From Muribaculaceae bacterium (GTDB taxonomy: Bacteria > Bacteroidota > Bacteroidia > Bacteroidales > Muribaculaceae): a stretch of DNA of 64,000 nucleotides. Under the pieces are notes generated by a model, which saw only the letters and a list, made by a program, of their open reading frames with translations, did no database searches and was not told where the DNA came from. The stretch covers positions 1 through 64,000 of the forward strand of contig JAFQKI010000004.1 in NCBI GenBank assembly GCA_017396945.1. Direction: 5' to 3'. Numbering within the stretch: the stretch's first letter is position 1; every line of letters starts with the position of its first letter. Positions 25,101 to 34,616 of this stretch are shown here, piece by piece. The position numbers and the translations under genes were made by a program.

Positions 25101-26255
25101 TTATGGTTGATAACGAGCAAATGCTTCCATCGCTTCGTATGAAGCAAGTCCTAATTGGGCATATAGTTGGGCCGTTGCACGATTTCGGTCTTCGGCTCGT
25201 TGCCAAAACAATCGATCATCATCTCCAAGAAATGGTGCGTTCTCCATTTGTGATTGATGTTTAAGTATTGCGATGCGCTTTGACATAAGTTCTTCAGGGC
25301 TTAATGGCACAACCATATCAATTTGATCAATATCCCATTCAGCCCATGCGCCACGATACATCCATACACGACAATCTCTCAACCACAACTCATCACGCGA
25401 TTGTTCCACAGCGGCAAAAACGGCATCAAGACAGACCTTGTGAGTACCATGAGGATCGGCGAGATCTCCGGCAACAAATATCTGATGAGGTCTGATGTCT
25501 GACAACAAATCTTTCACAATCGCAATATCTTTATCTGTAAGGTCGCCCTTTTTCACTTCCCCAGTTTCATAAAAAGGTAAATTCAAAAAATGTATATTTT
25601 TAGATTTGACGCCTACATAACCACACGCGATGCGTGCCTCACCTTGTCTTATCATTGTTTTTACATAACGTAAATCGGTGGTATCTTGACCTCCGTTTCG
25701 TTGCTTTAATTCAATGAAGTTTTTAATCTCATCATTTCTTTTTCTAAAGTGTGATGTATCAAAGCCCCATAACCCGGCAACCGCATCCATCAACAAGATA
25801 TATCGAAGAGCGTCTTCATCACTAACAGCTATATTCCCCGACACTTGATATGCCACATGAACATCGTGTCCCTGATTAACCAAGCGTTGCAATGTTCCAC
25901 CCATCGAAATCACATCATCATCGGGATGTGGACTAAATACGACCACGCGTTTGGGATATGGCAACGCACGTTCAGGTCTATTGGAATCATCGGCGAGTGG
26001 TTTACCTCCGGGCCACCCTGTAATAGTATGTTGCAAAGCATTAAACACTTTGATATTCAAATTATAGGCAGAGTCATAGATGCTCAGAAGCGTTTCCAAT
26101 CCATTGTCGCGATAGTCTTTATTTGTCAGTTTGAGTATCGGCTTTGCGGTGAGTAATGCTAAATTGACAACCGCACGCAATGTTGATCTTTCAATCGGTT
26201 TGTCGGTTTCAACAAACCAATTGTGACGAATTTGTGAATGTAGATTGGTTTTCAT
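25101..26255 (-). CDS. Stand-alone PIG-L (LmbE-like) deacetylase carrying the linker of the NagB-PIG-L fusion
   Basis: From ATG 26255 the product has 384 residues. The PIG-L zinc motif SPHPDDDVISMGG is at 108-120, and LADPHGTHKVCLDA gives the later His pair. Enzymes of this fold remove N-acetyl groups from GlcNAc-type sugars. Residues about 35-105 (PILKLTNKDYRDNGL, NIKVFNALQHTITGWPGGKP, RPERALPYPKRV) match the linker I know from the roughly 660-residue Bacteroides fusion in which a NagB domain precedes PIG-L. Here the NagB domain is missing and nagB lies separately on the other strand. ATG 26288 is possible but would lie at or before the likely promoter. Confidence 0.8.
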   Translation of the reverse strand: MKTNLHSQIRHNWFVETDKPIERSTLRAVVNLALLTAKPILKLTNKDYRDNGLETLLSIYDSAYNLNIKVFNALQHTITGWPGGKPLADDSNRPERALPYPKRVVVFSPHPDDDVISMGGTLQRLVNQGHDVHVAYQVSGNIAVSDEDALRYILLMDAVAGLWGFDTSHFRKRNDEIKNFIELKQRNGGQDTTDLRYVKTMIRQGEARIACGYVGVKSKNIHFLNLPFYETGEVKKGDLTDKDIAIVKDLLSDIRPHQIFVAGDLADPHGTHKVCLDAVFAAVEQSRDELWLRDCRVWMYRGAWAEWDIDQIDMVVPLSPEELMSKRIAILKHQSQMENAPFLGDDDRLFWQRAEDRNRATAQLYAQLGLASYEAMEAFARYQP

Positions 26256-26352
26256 GAGTGAAAGATTTAAATTTAAAGAGTTGGGCAATTGTAAAAAATT
26301 CCGAAAACTATTAATAATTGAGATTAAATTATGCTATTCCAACTTAATTGAT

Positions 26353-26360
26353 TAATTTTG
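26353..26360 (+). promoter_or_regulatory. -7 box of nagB
   Basis: TAATTTTG fits TAnnTTTG, 42 bases before the ATG. The -33 element is not clear. Confidence 0.45.
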
Positions 26361-26402
26361 TGCAAATAATAATTACTAACTATTAAATAATCCATTTTTA
26401 AG

Positions 26403-27212
26403 ATGAGACTTATTATCGAACAAAACTACGACGAAGTTTCTCGTTGGGCAGCTAACTATGTTGCATCTCGTATCAATACGGCTAATCCCACCGCCGAAAA
26501 ACCTTTTGTACTCGGATGCCCCACCGGTAGCTCTCCACTCGGCATGTATCGCCACCTCATTAAGTTAAACAAAGAAGGTAAAGTTTCGTTCAAAAATGTT
26601 GTAACTTTCAACATGGACGAATACTGCGGAATCCCTCGCGACCACGAGCAAAGCTACTACACTTTCATGTGGACCAACTTCTTCAACCAAATTGATATTC
26701 TACCCGAAAACGTAAACATCCTTAATGGAAATGCTGAAGATCCCATCGCAGAATGTGCACGTTATGAAGAAAAAATCAAATCTTATGGTGGCATTGACCT
26801 TTTCCTCGGTGGTGTAGGTCCTGACGGACACATTGCGTTCAACGAGCCGGGTTCTTCATTGACTTCAAAAACTCGTATGAAAACCCTCACACAAGATACT
26901 ATTATCGCCAACTCACGCTTCTTCAACAACGACGTTAACCAAGTTCCCAAAACTGCATTGACTGTTGGTGTTGGCACCATCATGGCTGCAAAGAGCGTTC
27001 TACTGATCGTTAATGGTTACAACAAAGCTCGCGCATTGAGCCAAGGTGTAGAAGGAGCAGTGAGCCAAATGTGGACAATCTCAGCACTTCAACTTCACGA
27101 AAAAGCAATCATCGTTTGCGACGAAGACGCTTGCGCTGAATTAAAGGTCAACACTTACCGTTACTTTAAAGATATCGAGAAAGACAACCTCAATCCCGAT
27201 TCATTGCTCTAA
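26403..27212 (+). CDS. nagB: Glucosamine-6-phosphate deaminase
   Basis: NagB turns glucosamine-6-phosphate into fructose-6-phosphate and ammonia, feeding amino sugars into glycolysis. The 269-residue product starts [20 protein letters not shown] and has [23 protein letters not shown] (catalytic Asp), [17 protein letters not shown] (catalytic His) and [17 protein letters not shown]. All are intact. It is divergent from the PIG-L gene, 147 bases apart, so the two may be co-regulated. Confidence 0.96.
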   Translation: MRLIIEQNYDEVSRWAANYVASRINTANPTAEKPFVLGCPTGSSPLGMYRHLIKLNKEGKVSFKNVVTFNMDEYCGIPRDHEQSYYTFMWTNFFNQIDILPENVNILNGNAEDPIAECARYEEKIKSYGGIDLFLGGVGPDGHIAFNEPGSSLTSKTRMKTLTQDTIIANSRFFNNDVNQVPKTALTVGVGTIMAAKSVLLIVNGYNKARALSQGVEGAVSQMWTISALQLHEKAIIVCDEDACAELKVNTYRYFKDIEKDNLNPDSLL

Positions 27213-27236
27213 GAGTATCCCTATAAAACAATATCA

Positions 27237-27266
27237 AAGGCCCCGAAAATTTCCATTCGGGGTCTT
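27237..27266 (+). terminator. Probable terminator of nagB
   Basis: AAGG-CCCCGAA (27237-27247) pairs with TTCGGGG-TCTT (27256-27266), 11 pairs including one G-U, with an 8-base loop. The following tract (ATTATATA) is AT-rich but not a T run. Confidence 0.6.
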
Positions 27267-27296
27267 ATTATATACAACATAAATAAATCATCACTT

Positions 27297-27860
27297 ATGA
27301 TGAAATTAGTGAATTATATCATCTGCATTATCCTTGCTCATATATGCACATTCAACGCATACGCTCAAGAGAACAAACGCATATACTTTGACGCAGAGGC
27401 ATTTGACTTAAAAGGTCATGTAAAAGTGTGTGGAAATGACAAATTTTCTATCGATGGGGCATTATTTATACCTCAACATGAATATGAGCGCATTGAGCGT
27501 GAAGGCAATCGCATTTCCCGTATCGTGTATGAAGACACCCCATCGGCAGAGGTTTATACTGAATTCTGTTGGGAAAACGGACGAGTTGTGATGAGTTCTT
27601 ATTCTGCAGTTTCATCTTACACCGATGAATTTGGAACAAATCTATCATCAGAATACAATATCCGCGAATACAAATACAACACTTCGGGTTATATTATCGA
27701 AATGACAGAATCTAACGGCAAAGCACTATCTTGGACATATCGATATGAATATATCGAATTTGACAATCACGGCAATTGGACAAAGCGTCGGCGTATTACC
27801 GTTATTGAGGACTATGACCGTAATATTGAAATTGAAACGCGCAATATAATTTATTATTGA
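27297..27860 (+). CDS. Exported protein of unknown function, YD-repeat-like ending
   Basis: The 187-residue product has a signal peptide ending AYAQ (about residue 24). The remainder is beta-rich with repeated tyrosine-charged patterns: IREYKYNTSGYIIEM, YRYEYIEFDNHGNWTKRRRI, then ETRNIIYY. The D-x-x-G-N-W-T-x-R motif resembles the YD/RHS-like repeats found in many small Bacteroidales surface proteins. No enzyme motif is visible. It follows the nagB terminator and has no promoter that I can name. Confidence 0.6.
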   Translation: MMKLVNYIICIILAHICTFNAYAQENKRIYFDAEAFDLKGHVKVCGNDKFSIDGALFIPQHEYERIEREGNRISRIVYEDTPSAEVYTEFCWENGRVVMSSYSAVSSYTDEFGTNLSSEYNIREYKYNTSGYIIEMTESNGKALSWTYRYEYIEFDNHGNWTKRRRITVIEDYDRNIEIETRNIIYY

Positions 27861-27864
27861 AGCT

Positions 27865-27896
27865 ATTGAATTGATGCTTAAAAAGGATTATCTTTG
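27865..27896 (+). promoter_or_regulatory. Promoter of the mtaB operon
   Basis: ATTG at 27865-27868 (one base from TTTG), a 20-base spacer and TATCTTTG at 27889-27896. Confidence 0.65.
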
Positions 27897-27918
27897 TGCA
27901 TCAAAAATATAATCACCA

Positions 27919-29238
27919 ATGATTGACAACACAACTTTTGGAACTCGCACTGCTTTATTTCACACATTTGGTTGCAAACTGAACTTTGCAGAGACATCAA
28001 CCGTCGCAAAATTATTTGCTGACCGTGGGATACGCCGTGTGCAAACCGGCGAAACTCCAGATGTGTGTGTCATTAATACTTGTAGTGTCACCGAGTTTGC
28101 CGACAAGAAATGCCGTCAATACATACGCTCGTTACACAAACGCTATCCCGAAGCGACGATAATCGTAACCGGTTGTTATGCGCAACTTAAAAGCGAAGAA
28201 GTCGCGTCAATTTCTGGCGTAAAAATAGTAGCAGGTGTCGATCAAAAATTAGAACTTGGTCAAATTCTTGATGAATGGATCACCAATCATCAACCACAAA
28301 CAATTGTCACCCCAACAAAATCCATACGCCGATTTTTACCCTCATGCTCTCGTGGCGACCGCACCCGATATTTTTTAAAAGTGCAAGACGGTTGTGACTA
28401 CTTCTGTACATACTGCACAATCCCAATGGCACGCGGGCGCAGCCGTTCAGGCACAATCGATGAAATAGTTGCGCAAGCCCAACAAGTCGTAGCCGATGGC
28501 GGCAAAGAAATCGTAATCACCGGAGTTAACATCGGAGACTTTGGCAAAGGTCGCGACGACAGCTTCTTTGATTTGATAAAAGCTCTCGATGACGTCGATG
28601 GCATTGAACGCTACCGCATATCTTCAATCGAGCCAAACCTATTATCAGATGAGATAATCAAATTTGTAGCTCAATCCAAACGTTTCATGCCACACTTCCA
28701 CATCCCATTGCAATGTGGCAGCGATGACGTGCTAAAACTGATGCATCGTCACTACGACACTGCGCTATTCCGTCACAAAATAGAAACCATACGCACGACA
28801 ATACCCGATGCGTTTATTGGTGTTGACCTCATCGTCGGAGCCAGAGGCGAAACTCCCGAACGTTTTGAAGAGTCACGAGCATTTGTAGAATCTCTTGACA
28901 TTTCACGTCTTCATGTGTTTACCTACTCAGAGCGTCCCGGCACTAAGGCTCTTGGCATAAGCTATACTGTAGCTCCACAAGAGAAGCATCGTCGCACACG
29001 CATTATGCTCGATATCTCAGAGAAAAAATTGCTTGATTTCAGCAATCGTTTTATCGGGATCTCTCGACCAATACTCGTCGAACACACCCAACGAGGCAAA
29101 ACTATGAATGGATTTACCGACAACTATCTGAAAGTCGTTATCGATGCCGACAAATCTTTGGAAAACAAAATCGCATCGGCTCAATTAATCGACATCATCG
29201 ACAACGGCGAAGCCATAAAGGGAGAGATAATAAAATGA
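27919..29238 (+). CDS. mtaB: tRNA t6A37 methylthiotransferase MtaB
   Basis: MtaB adds a methylthio group to t6A at position 37 of ANN-reading tRNAs. The 439-residue product has the N-terminal UPF0004 domain with its three cluster Cys (TFGCKLN, INTCSVT, VTGCYA), the radical-SAM motif CDYFCTYC in the middle, and a C-terminal TRAM-like domain. The sequence is closer to MtaB than to MiaB or RimO by the SVTEFADKKCRQ and GVNIGDFG segments. It heads an operon with a membrane-lipid acyltransferase and a glycosyltransferase, the first overlapping it by ATGA. Confidence 0.93.
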   Translation: MIDNTTFGTRTALFHTFGCKLNFAETSTVAKLFADRGIRRVQTGETPDVCVINTCSVTEFADKKCRQYIRSLHKRYPEATIIVTGCYAQLKSEEVASISGVKIVAGVDQKLELGQILDEWITNHQPQTIVTPTKSIRRFLPSCSRGDRTRYFLKVQDGCDYFCTYCTIPMARGRSRSGTIDEIVAQAQQVVADGGKEIVITGVNIGDFGKGRDDSFFDLIKALDDVDGIERYRISSIEPNLLSDEIIKFVAQSKRFMPHFHIPLQCGSDDVLKLMHRHYDTALFRHKIETIRTTIPDAFIGVDLIVGARGETPERFEESRAFVESLDISRLHVFTYSERPGTKALGISYTVAPQEKHRRTRIMLDISEKKLLDFSNRFIGISRPILVEHTQRGKTMNGFTDNYLKVVIDADKSLENKIASAQLIDIIDNGEAIKGEIIK

Positions 29239-30140
29239 TGAATTGGAAGTATTTACCACTAAAATGGCTACTTGCCTGTCTTGCCCGATTACCGTTTTGG
29301 GTGCTATATGGCATCTCTGACATTTTATTTGTCGTGACTTATTATATAGTAGGTTATCGTAAAAAAGTCGTTAAACAAAATCTCGCAGAGTCATTCCCCG
29401 ACAAGTTCGAGGCTGAACGTAAAAGCATCATGCGACAATTTTACCGCAACTTCACCGACATGATTGTAGAGACCATTAAAATCGGGCATATCTCAGACAA
29501 GCAGATAAAACGCAGAATGACATTTGAAAATATCGAGTTTATCGACCGACTATTTGACGAAGGAAAATCAATCGCAGCATATTTTTCTCATTGTGGAAAT
29601 TGGGAATGGGCAACATCAATAACACTTTGGAGCCGACACTCGTCTGATTGCGCATTTTGTCAAGTATACAGGCCGTTGCGCAACAAATGCTTTGACGCAT
29701 ATATGCTTGGACTACGTAGTCGTTTCGGATCATATTCCTTACCCAAAAACACCACACTACGCGAATTGCTACGATTTAAACGCGACAAGACCCCAACCAT
29801 AACCGGTTTTATGAGCGATCAAAAGCCAAGCCATGGAGATGATGGCCGCATTCTAAAATTCCTCAACCACCCAACTGCAATCATAACCGGTACGGAAATC
29901 CTTGCACGGAAACTCGATATGGCAATTGTGTATTTTGACATGTACAAAATCAAACGAGGACATTACAAAATAAAATTAGTTCCAATGGCCAACGACACAA
30001 AAGCTATGCCCGAAATGGCAATTACCGATAAATACGCCCAACTGCTCGAAGCCACAATCTGTCGCAATCCATCTATATGGTTGTGGACTCACAAACGTTG
30101 GAAAAACAAAGTAGAATACCCCTCAAATATACAACCTTAA
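29235..30140 (+). CDS. Lysophospholipid/lipid A acyltransferase (LpxL/HtrB family)
   Basis: A 301-residue inner-membrane enzyme with an N-terminal hydrophobic helix (about 8-35). The acyltransferase motif H-x4-E appears as SHCGNWEW near residue 118, and GFMSDQKPS and WLWTHKRWKN are typical of LpxL-like late acyltransferases. It should add a secondary acyl chain to lipid A or a similar acceptor. The start overlaps the mtaB stop by 4 bases, so translation is probably coupled. A second ATG at 29238 is possible. Confidence 0.88.
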   Translation: MMNWKYLPLKWLLACLARLPFWVLYGISDILFVVTYYIVGYRKKVVKQNLAESFPDKFEAERKSIMRQFYRNFTDMIVETIKIGHISDKQIKRRMTFENIEFIDRLFDEGKSIAAYFSHCGNWEWATSITLWSRHSSDCAFCQVYRPLRNKCFDAYMLGLRSRFGSYSLPKNTTLRELLRFKRDKTPTITGFMSDQKPSHGDDGRILKFLNHPTAIITGTEILARKLDMAIVYFDMYKIKRGHYKIKLVPMANDTKAMPEMAITDKYAQLLEATICRNPSIWLWTHKRWKNKVEYPSNIQP

Positions 30141-30143
30141 AAT

Positions 30144-31145
30144 ATGAGCGAGCAAAAACCAGTAGCCGTAATTATCCTGAATTGGAACGGGGAGAAACTT
30201 CTCCGTGAGTTTTTACCAAGCGTAATAAAAACCACCGACACCAAAATCGCCGATGTTATTGTTGCCGACAATGGAAGCACTGATAATTCTGTTGCGATCA
30301 TTAAAACTGAATTTCCATCAGTAAAGTTACTCAAATTTGCCGAAAACTATGGGTTCGCCGAAGGGTATAATCGTGCCATCGCCGAGACAAATTACAAATA
30401 CACCATCCTACTAAACTCTGATGTCGAGACAACTACCGGCTGGGTTAATACTCTCTTTGAATATATGGAAGATAACCCAAATGTGGGCGCTTGCCAACCC
30501 AAAATCAGAGCATACCACGCCAAAGACACGTTTGAGTATGCCGGAGCATCGGGTGGATTTCTCGACAAAAACGGATACCCTTATTGTCGTGGACGCGTGT
30601 TTGCCACTGTAGAGAAAGACAACGGACAATATGATAGTATAATACCCATATTTTGGGCAACAGGAGCCACCTTGATGGTGCGTTCTCAGCTATATATTGA
30701 CGCCGGCGGGCTTGACAAAGACTTCTTCGCTCACATGGAAGAGATCGACTTGTGTTGGCGCATATTACTCAAAGGCTACCAAATAATGGTTGTTCCTCAA
30801 TCAATGGTGTATCACCTTGGCGGAGGCAGTCTTCCGGCCTCCAATCCTCGCAAAACTTATTTGAACTTCCGCAACAATCTATTGCTTCTACACAAAAATC
30901 TACCCGATAGCACCAGAAACAAAACCCTATTCCGTCGCCGATTACTTGACACTATCGCATGGGCTAAATTTGTAGCAACATTGGATTTCAAAAATGCTTC
31001 AGCTGTGTGGCGCGCGCATTGCGATTTCCGCCACATGCGCAAAGCCTACACTCAACACCCCGATATCGATTTACTAAAAACTCGCTCGGATTGCCATCGC
31101 AACATTCTTCTAGATTATTATCTCAAAGGTCGCAAAACATATTAA
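30144..31145 (+). CDS. Glycosyltransferase family 2
   Basis: The 333-residue product has the GT-A fold signals of GT2: VIILNWNGEKLLREFLPSV, VADNGSTDNSV, LLNSDVE (the DxD-like motif) and ATGATLMVRS then EEIDLCWR. It should transfer a sugar from a nucleotide donor to a lipid or glycan at the inner membrane; donor and acceptor are unknown. It starts 3 bases after the acyltransferase, which suggests a role in the envelope. Confidence 0.92.
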   Translation: MSEQKPVAVIILNWNGEKLLREFLPSVIKTTDTKIADVIVADNGSTDNSVAIIKTEFPSVKLLKFAENYGFAEGYNRAIAETNYKYTILLNSDVETTTGWVNTLFEYMEDNPNVGACQPKIRAYHAKDTFEYAGASGGFLDKNGYPYCRGRVFATVEKDNGQYDSIIPIFWATGATLMVRSQLYIDAGGLDKDFFAHMEEIDLCWRILLKGYQIMVVPQSMVYHLGGGSLPASNPRKTYLNFRNNLLLLHKNLPDSTRNKTLFRRRLLDTIAWAKFVATLDFKNASAVWRAHCDFRHMRKAYTQHPDIDLLKTRSDCHRNILLDYYLKGRKTY

Positions 31146-31147
31146 CA

Positions 31148-31546
31148 TTACGAGACACTGACGAGCTCTATTTCAAAAATCAACGTTGAGTTGCAAGGTA
31201 TTCCATCTGTGCCACGCTTGCCATATCCCATCTCCGACGGAAGATAAATAATCCATCTATCTCCTACCTTCATCTGAGTTAAAGCGACTTGCCAACCCTT
31301 AATTAATTCTGACAAGCGGAACGCATCGGGATAACCTTGTGCTGTATTGTCATCAAACACTTTCCCAGAAATCAGCATCCCCCTATAATAAACACCAACA
31401 ACACTATTGATTTTAGGAGATACCCCTATCCCCGATTGCAACACCTTATAAAGTACTCCGCAACTAAGCGATTTTACATCAGTTTCTTGCGCTATTGAGC
31501 GCAAAAACTCTTCATTTTGTTGTTTATTATCTTGTTTACTTGCCAT
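31148..31546 (-). CDS. FKBP-type peptidyl-prolyl isomerase
   Basis: The 132-residue cytoplasmic protein is a single FKBP domain: GVLYKVLQSG, VVGVYYRGMLISGKVFDD, PDAFRLSELIKGWQVALTQMKVGDRWIIYLPSEMGYG and STLIFEIELVSV. No signal peptide is present. It assists folding by turning X-Pro bonds. It is convergent with the glycosyltransferase gene, 2 bases apart, without a terminator between them. Confidence 0.9.
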   Translation of the reverse strand: MASKQDNKQQNEEFLRSIAQETDVKSLSCGVLYKVLQSGIGVSPKINSVVGVYYRGMLISGKVFDDNTAQGYPDAFRLSELIKGWQVALTQMKVGDRWIIYLPSEMGYGKRGTDGIPCNSTLIFEIELVSVS

Positions 31547-31571
31547 AATAATTCTTCATCTTACAACCTTA

Positions 31572-31579
31572 CAAAGTTA
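31572..31579 (-). promoter_or_regulatory. -7 box of the FKBP gene
   Basis: TAACTTTG on the minus strand, 26 bases before the start. The nearest upstream TTTG is 27 bases away, longer than normal. Confidence 0.5.
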
Positions 31580-31675
31580 GCAAAAGTTACTTGTATCTTT
31601 TTTTGTCAAACGACAAAAAAGCATTTCTTTATCACAAATTATCGGCATGGGGACTCAGTATTGAATTTTTTTAGT

Positions 31676-31683
31676 TATTTTTG
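31676..31683 (+). promoter_or_regulatory. -7 box of speA
   Basis: TATTTTTG fits TAnnTTTG, 43 bases before the speA start. No good -33 element is seen. Confidence 0.4.
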
Positions 31684-31726
31684 TTCTCTGATTTATTAAC
31701 CAACTTTTAAACGACTATATCAGCCG

Positions 31727-33628
31727 ATGAGAAAATGGCGCATTGACGACAGCGCAGAGCTGTACAACATCAATGGATGGGGACTAAAATACTTCTCCAT
31801 CAACGACAAAGGACACGTTGCCGTAACTCCACGCGAGGGATATGCCTCGGTGGATTTAAAAGAAGTAATGGATGAGTTGCGAGTAAGAGATGTTACCGCC
31901 CCTATCTTGTTGCGTTTTCCGGATATCCTCGACAACAGAGTTGAAAAAATCTCAAAATGCTTCAAACAAGCAGCCAACGAGTATAATTACCAAGCAAAAA
32001 ACTTTATCATATACCCGATTAAGGTAAATCAAGTACGTCAAGTGGTTGAAGAAATCGTGTCGCATGGCAAAAAATTCAACATAGGCCTTGAAGCCGGCTC
32101 TAAACCCGAATTGCACGCCGTATTGGCTACAAATATCGCCGAAGATGCGCTCATTATCTGTAACGGATATAAAGATGAAAATTATATCGAGCTTGCACTT
32201 CTTGCCCAAAAGATGGGACGCAAAATCTATTTGGTAGTAGAAAAACCTGTAGAACTATACCAAATAACCGAAATAGCCAAACGTCTGAAAATTGCGCCCA
32301 ACATTGGGATACGCATCAAACTATCAAGCTCAGGCTCAGGAAAATGGGAAGAATCGGGTGGCGACCAATCTAAATTTGGTCTAAATTCGAGTGAATTACT
32401 CGAAGCTCTCGATTTTCTTGAAAAAAACAAGATGATGGACTGCCTGCGCCTGATACATTTCCACATAGGTAGCCAGATTACAAAAATACGTCGCATCAAA
32501 AATGCGTTGCGTGAAGCGACTCAATTCTATGTTCAACTCTCAAAAATGGGCTTTGACATTGACTTCATCGATATAGGCGGAGGTTTAGGGGTTGACTATG
32601 ACGGGACTCGTAGCTCAGCAAGCGAAAGTTCCATGAACTACTCAATCCAAGAATACGCCAACGACTCTGTATCGGCACTTGTTGACGCATGTGAAAAAAA
32701 CGGATTAAAACAACCAAATATCATTACCGAAAGTGGTCGTTCTCTCTCGGCTCATCACTCAATACTTGTCTTTGACGTACTTGAAACCGCATCATTGCCA
32801 ATATGGAAAGATAATGAAGAACTCGATGAAAACAGCCACGAACTCGCTCGTGAATTATATGACATTTGGGATCGCTTGAACCAACCCCGATTATTGGAAA
32901 GTTGGCACGACGCACAACAGATACGCGAAGAAGCCCTCGACCGTTTCAGTCTTGGACTCCTCGACTTGCGCACTCGCGCTCAAATCGAGAAGCTATTCTG
33001 GTCAGTAGCTCGCGAAGTTGGAGAAATCGCGGCATCACAAAAGCACGTACCCGATGAATTGCGCAAAATCGCGAAAATGATTCCGGACAAATACTTTTGC
33101 AACTTCTCATTGTTCCAATCACTTCCCGATTTATGGGCAATAGACCAAGTATTTCCCATCATGCCGATTGCTCGCTTGGAGGAAAAACCAACCCGCACTG
33201 CAACATTACAAGATATTACTTGTGACTCAGACGGCAAAATCGCCAATTTTATCACCAACCATGGCACATCTTCAAGTTCGCTCCCTGTCCATCCATTAAA
33301 AGTCGGAGAGCCATACTACCTCGGAGTATTCCTCGTTGGTGCTTATCAAGAAATCCTCGGCGACATGCACAACTTGTTTGGCGACACCAATGCCGTTCAC
33401 ATCAGCGTGTATAAAGACCGCTATGAGATTGACCAAATCATTGATGGCGAAACCGTCGCCGAAGTTCTTGACTATGTGCAATACAACCCAAAGAAACTTG
33501 TGCGCAACGTAGAAACTTGGGTAACAGCATCAATGAAAGCTGGAAAAATCTCCCCTGAAGAGGGTCGCGAATTCCTTAGCAACTATCGTTCCGGTCTATA
33601 TGGCTATACCTACCTTGAACGTGATTAG
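31727..33628 (+). CDS. speA: Biosynthetic arginine decarboxylase
   Basis: SpeA makes agmatine from arginine, the first step of a polyamine route. The 633-residue product belongs to the fold III PLP decarboxylases: the PLP Lys is Lys99 in YPIKVNQ, HIGSQI and DIGGGLGVDYDGT bind the phosphate, and ITESGRSL and the C-terminal FQSLPDLWAIDQ are typical of the long biosynthetic form. The gene is followed by truA after 2 bases. No speB or agmatine deiminase lies in the window. Confidence 0.96.
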   Translation: MRKWRIDDSAELYNINGWGLKYFSINDKGHVAVTPREGYASVDLKEVMDELRVRDVTAPILLRFPDILDNRVEKISKCFKQAANEYNYQAKNFIIYPIKVNQVRQVVEEIVSHGKKFNIGLEAGSKPELHAVLATNIAEDALIICNGYKDENYIELALLAQKMGRKIYLVVEKPVELYQITEIAKRLKIAPNIGIRIKLSSSGSGKWEESGGDQSKFGLNSSELLEALDFLEKNKMMDCLRLIHFHIGSQITKIRRIKNALREATQFYVQLSKMGFDIDFIDIGGGLGVDYDGTRSSASESSMNYSIQEYANDSVSALVDACEKNGLKQPNIITESGRSLSAHHSILVFDVLETASLPIWKDNEELDENSHELARELYDIWDRLNQPRLLESWHDAQQIREEALDRFSLGLLDLRTRAQIEKLFWSVAREVGEIAASQKHVPDELRKIAKMIPDKYFCNFSLFQSLPDLWAIDQVFPIMPIARLEEKPTRTATLQDITCDSDGKIANFITNHGTSSSSLPVHPLKVGEPYYLGVFLVGAYQEILGDMHNLFGDTNAVHISVYKDRYEIDQIIDGETVAEVLDYVQYNPKKLVRNVETWVTASMKAGKISPEEGREFLSNYRSGLYGYTYLERD

Positions 33629-33630
33629 AC

Positions 33631-34383
33631 GTGCGGTATTTTATAGAATTGGCATATAAAGGTGAAGCGTTTCATGGGTGGCAATCACAACCAAATGCAG
33701 TCAGTGTGCAAAGCACAATTGAAGACGCGTTGGCTGTCATATTGCGCCACCCTATAAAAATTACCGGAGCCGGTCGCACCGACACCGGCGTCAATGCTCG
33801 ACGCATGATTGCCCATTTTGACGTTGAGGAGCCATTGGCAAACCCAGAGAATTTGGTGCGTGCGCTCAACTCCCTTGTAAGTCGAGATATTGCGATCTAC
33901 AACATCAGCCAGGTGCATGACGATGCGCACGCGCGATTTGACGCCACTGCTCGCACCTACCACTATTATGCCCATATAGGCAAATCTCCATTTCTTGACA
34001 ACCTCAGTTGGCAAGCCCCCGCATCGCTTGATTTTGAAAAAATGAACCAAGCCGCAACATTACTGCTTGATGTTGATGATTTCACCTCGTTTGCCAAACT
34101 TCATTCCGATGCCAAAACCAATATCTGCAACGTAACTGAAGCTCGTTGGATACCTTGCGGTGATGACCGATGGGTATTTATAATAACCGCCGACCGTTTT
34201 TTACGCAATATGGTAAGGGCTGTAGTTGGTACTCTTGTTGATGTGGGGCGTGGGAAATTGACACTTGATGATTTCAGCAAAATTATCGAAGCCAAAGATC
34301 GCTGTGCAGCCGGAACCTCAATGCCCCCGCAAGCTCTGTTTTTATGGGATGTAAAATATCCCTACTACCAAATAAAAAAATAA
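33631..34383 (+). CDS. truA: tRNA pseudouridine(38-40) synthase
   Basis: TruA isomerises uridines 38-40 in the anticodon arm of many tRNAs. The 250-residue product starts at GTG 33631 (MRYFIELAYKGEAFHGWQSQPN), just 2 bases after the speA stop. The catalytic Asp is in GAGRTDTGVNA, and FLRNMVRAVVGTLVDVGRG is the usual C-terminal block. The GTG start and tight spacing suggest translational coupling to speA. Its 3' end runs into the tRNA-Leu terminator of the opposite strand. Confidence 0.95.
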   Translation: MRYFIELAYKGEAFHGWQSQPNAVSVQSTIEDALAVILRHPIKITGAGRTDTGVNARRMIAHFDVEEPLANPENLVRALNSLVSRDIAIYNISQVHDDAHARFDATARTYHYYAHIGKSPFLDNLSWQAPASLDFEKMNQAATLLLDVDDFTSFAKLHSDAKTNICNVTEARWIPCGDDRWVFIITADRFLRNMVRAVVGTLVDVGRGKLTLDDFSKIIEAKDRCAAGTSMPPQALFLWDVKYPYYQIKK

Positions 34384-34405
34384 CGACGAGCTCCACAACA
34401 TCGTT
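34372..34405 (-). terminator. Probable terminator of tRNA-Leu
   Basis: Minus strand: AACGATG (34405-34399) pairs with CGTCGTT (34388-34382), with one G-U pair and a 10-base loop, then ATTTTTTTA. The T tract lies inside the end of truA on the other strand. Confidence 0.5.
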
Positions 34406-34426
34406 GTCATACTCATCGTCATATTG

Positions 34427-34507
34427 TGCCCGGAACAGGACTCGAACCTGCACGCCTCGCAGCACTCGCACCTGAAACGAGCGCGTCTACCATTCCGCCA
34501 CCCGGGC
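34427..34507 (-). tRNA. tRNA-Leu, anticodon CAG
   Basis: Minus strand cloverleaf with acceptor GCCCGGG/TCCGGGC (one G-U), D arm GCG/CGC, anticodon stem CTCGT/GCGAG with loop TTCAGGT, a long variable arm as in class II tRNAs, and T arm CAGG-TTCGAGT-CCTG. Anticodon CAG reads CUG. CCA is not encoded. Confidence 0.93.
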
Positions 34508-34517
34508 AATGTGCGTG

Positions 34518-34525
34518 CAAAGGTA
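34518..34525 (-). promoter_or_regulatory. -7 box of tRNA-Leu
   Basis: TACCTTTG on the minus strand, 11 bases before the mature tRNA; it is the same octamer as at tRNA-Gly and rplM. A TTGATTG stretch upstream is the only -33 candidate. Confidence 0.6.
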
Positions 34526-34578
34526 ATAAAATTTCGCAATCAATATCTCAACAATTAGCAAAAATCTGATTTTTTGCT

Positions 34579-34586
34579 TAAATTTG
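34579..34586 (+). promoter_or_regulatory. -7 box of rpiB
   Basis: TAAATTTG, 30 bases before the rpiB start and divergent from the tRNA-Leu promoter. No TTTG at the normal distance. Confidence 0.5.
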
Positions 34587-34616
34587 CGCTATTAATAACT
34601 TAAAAACATTAGAGCT

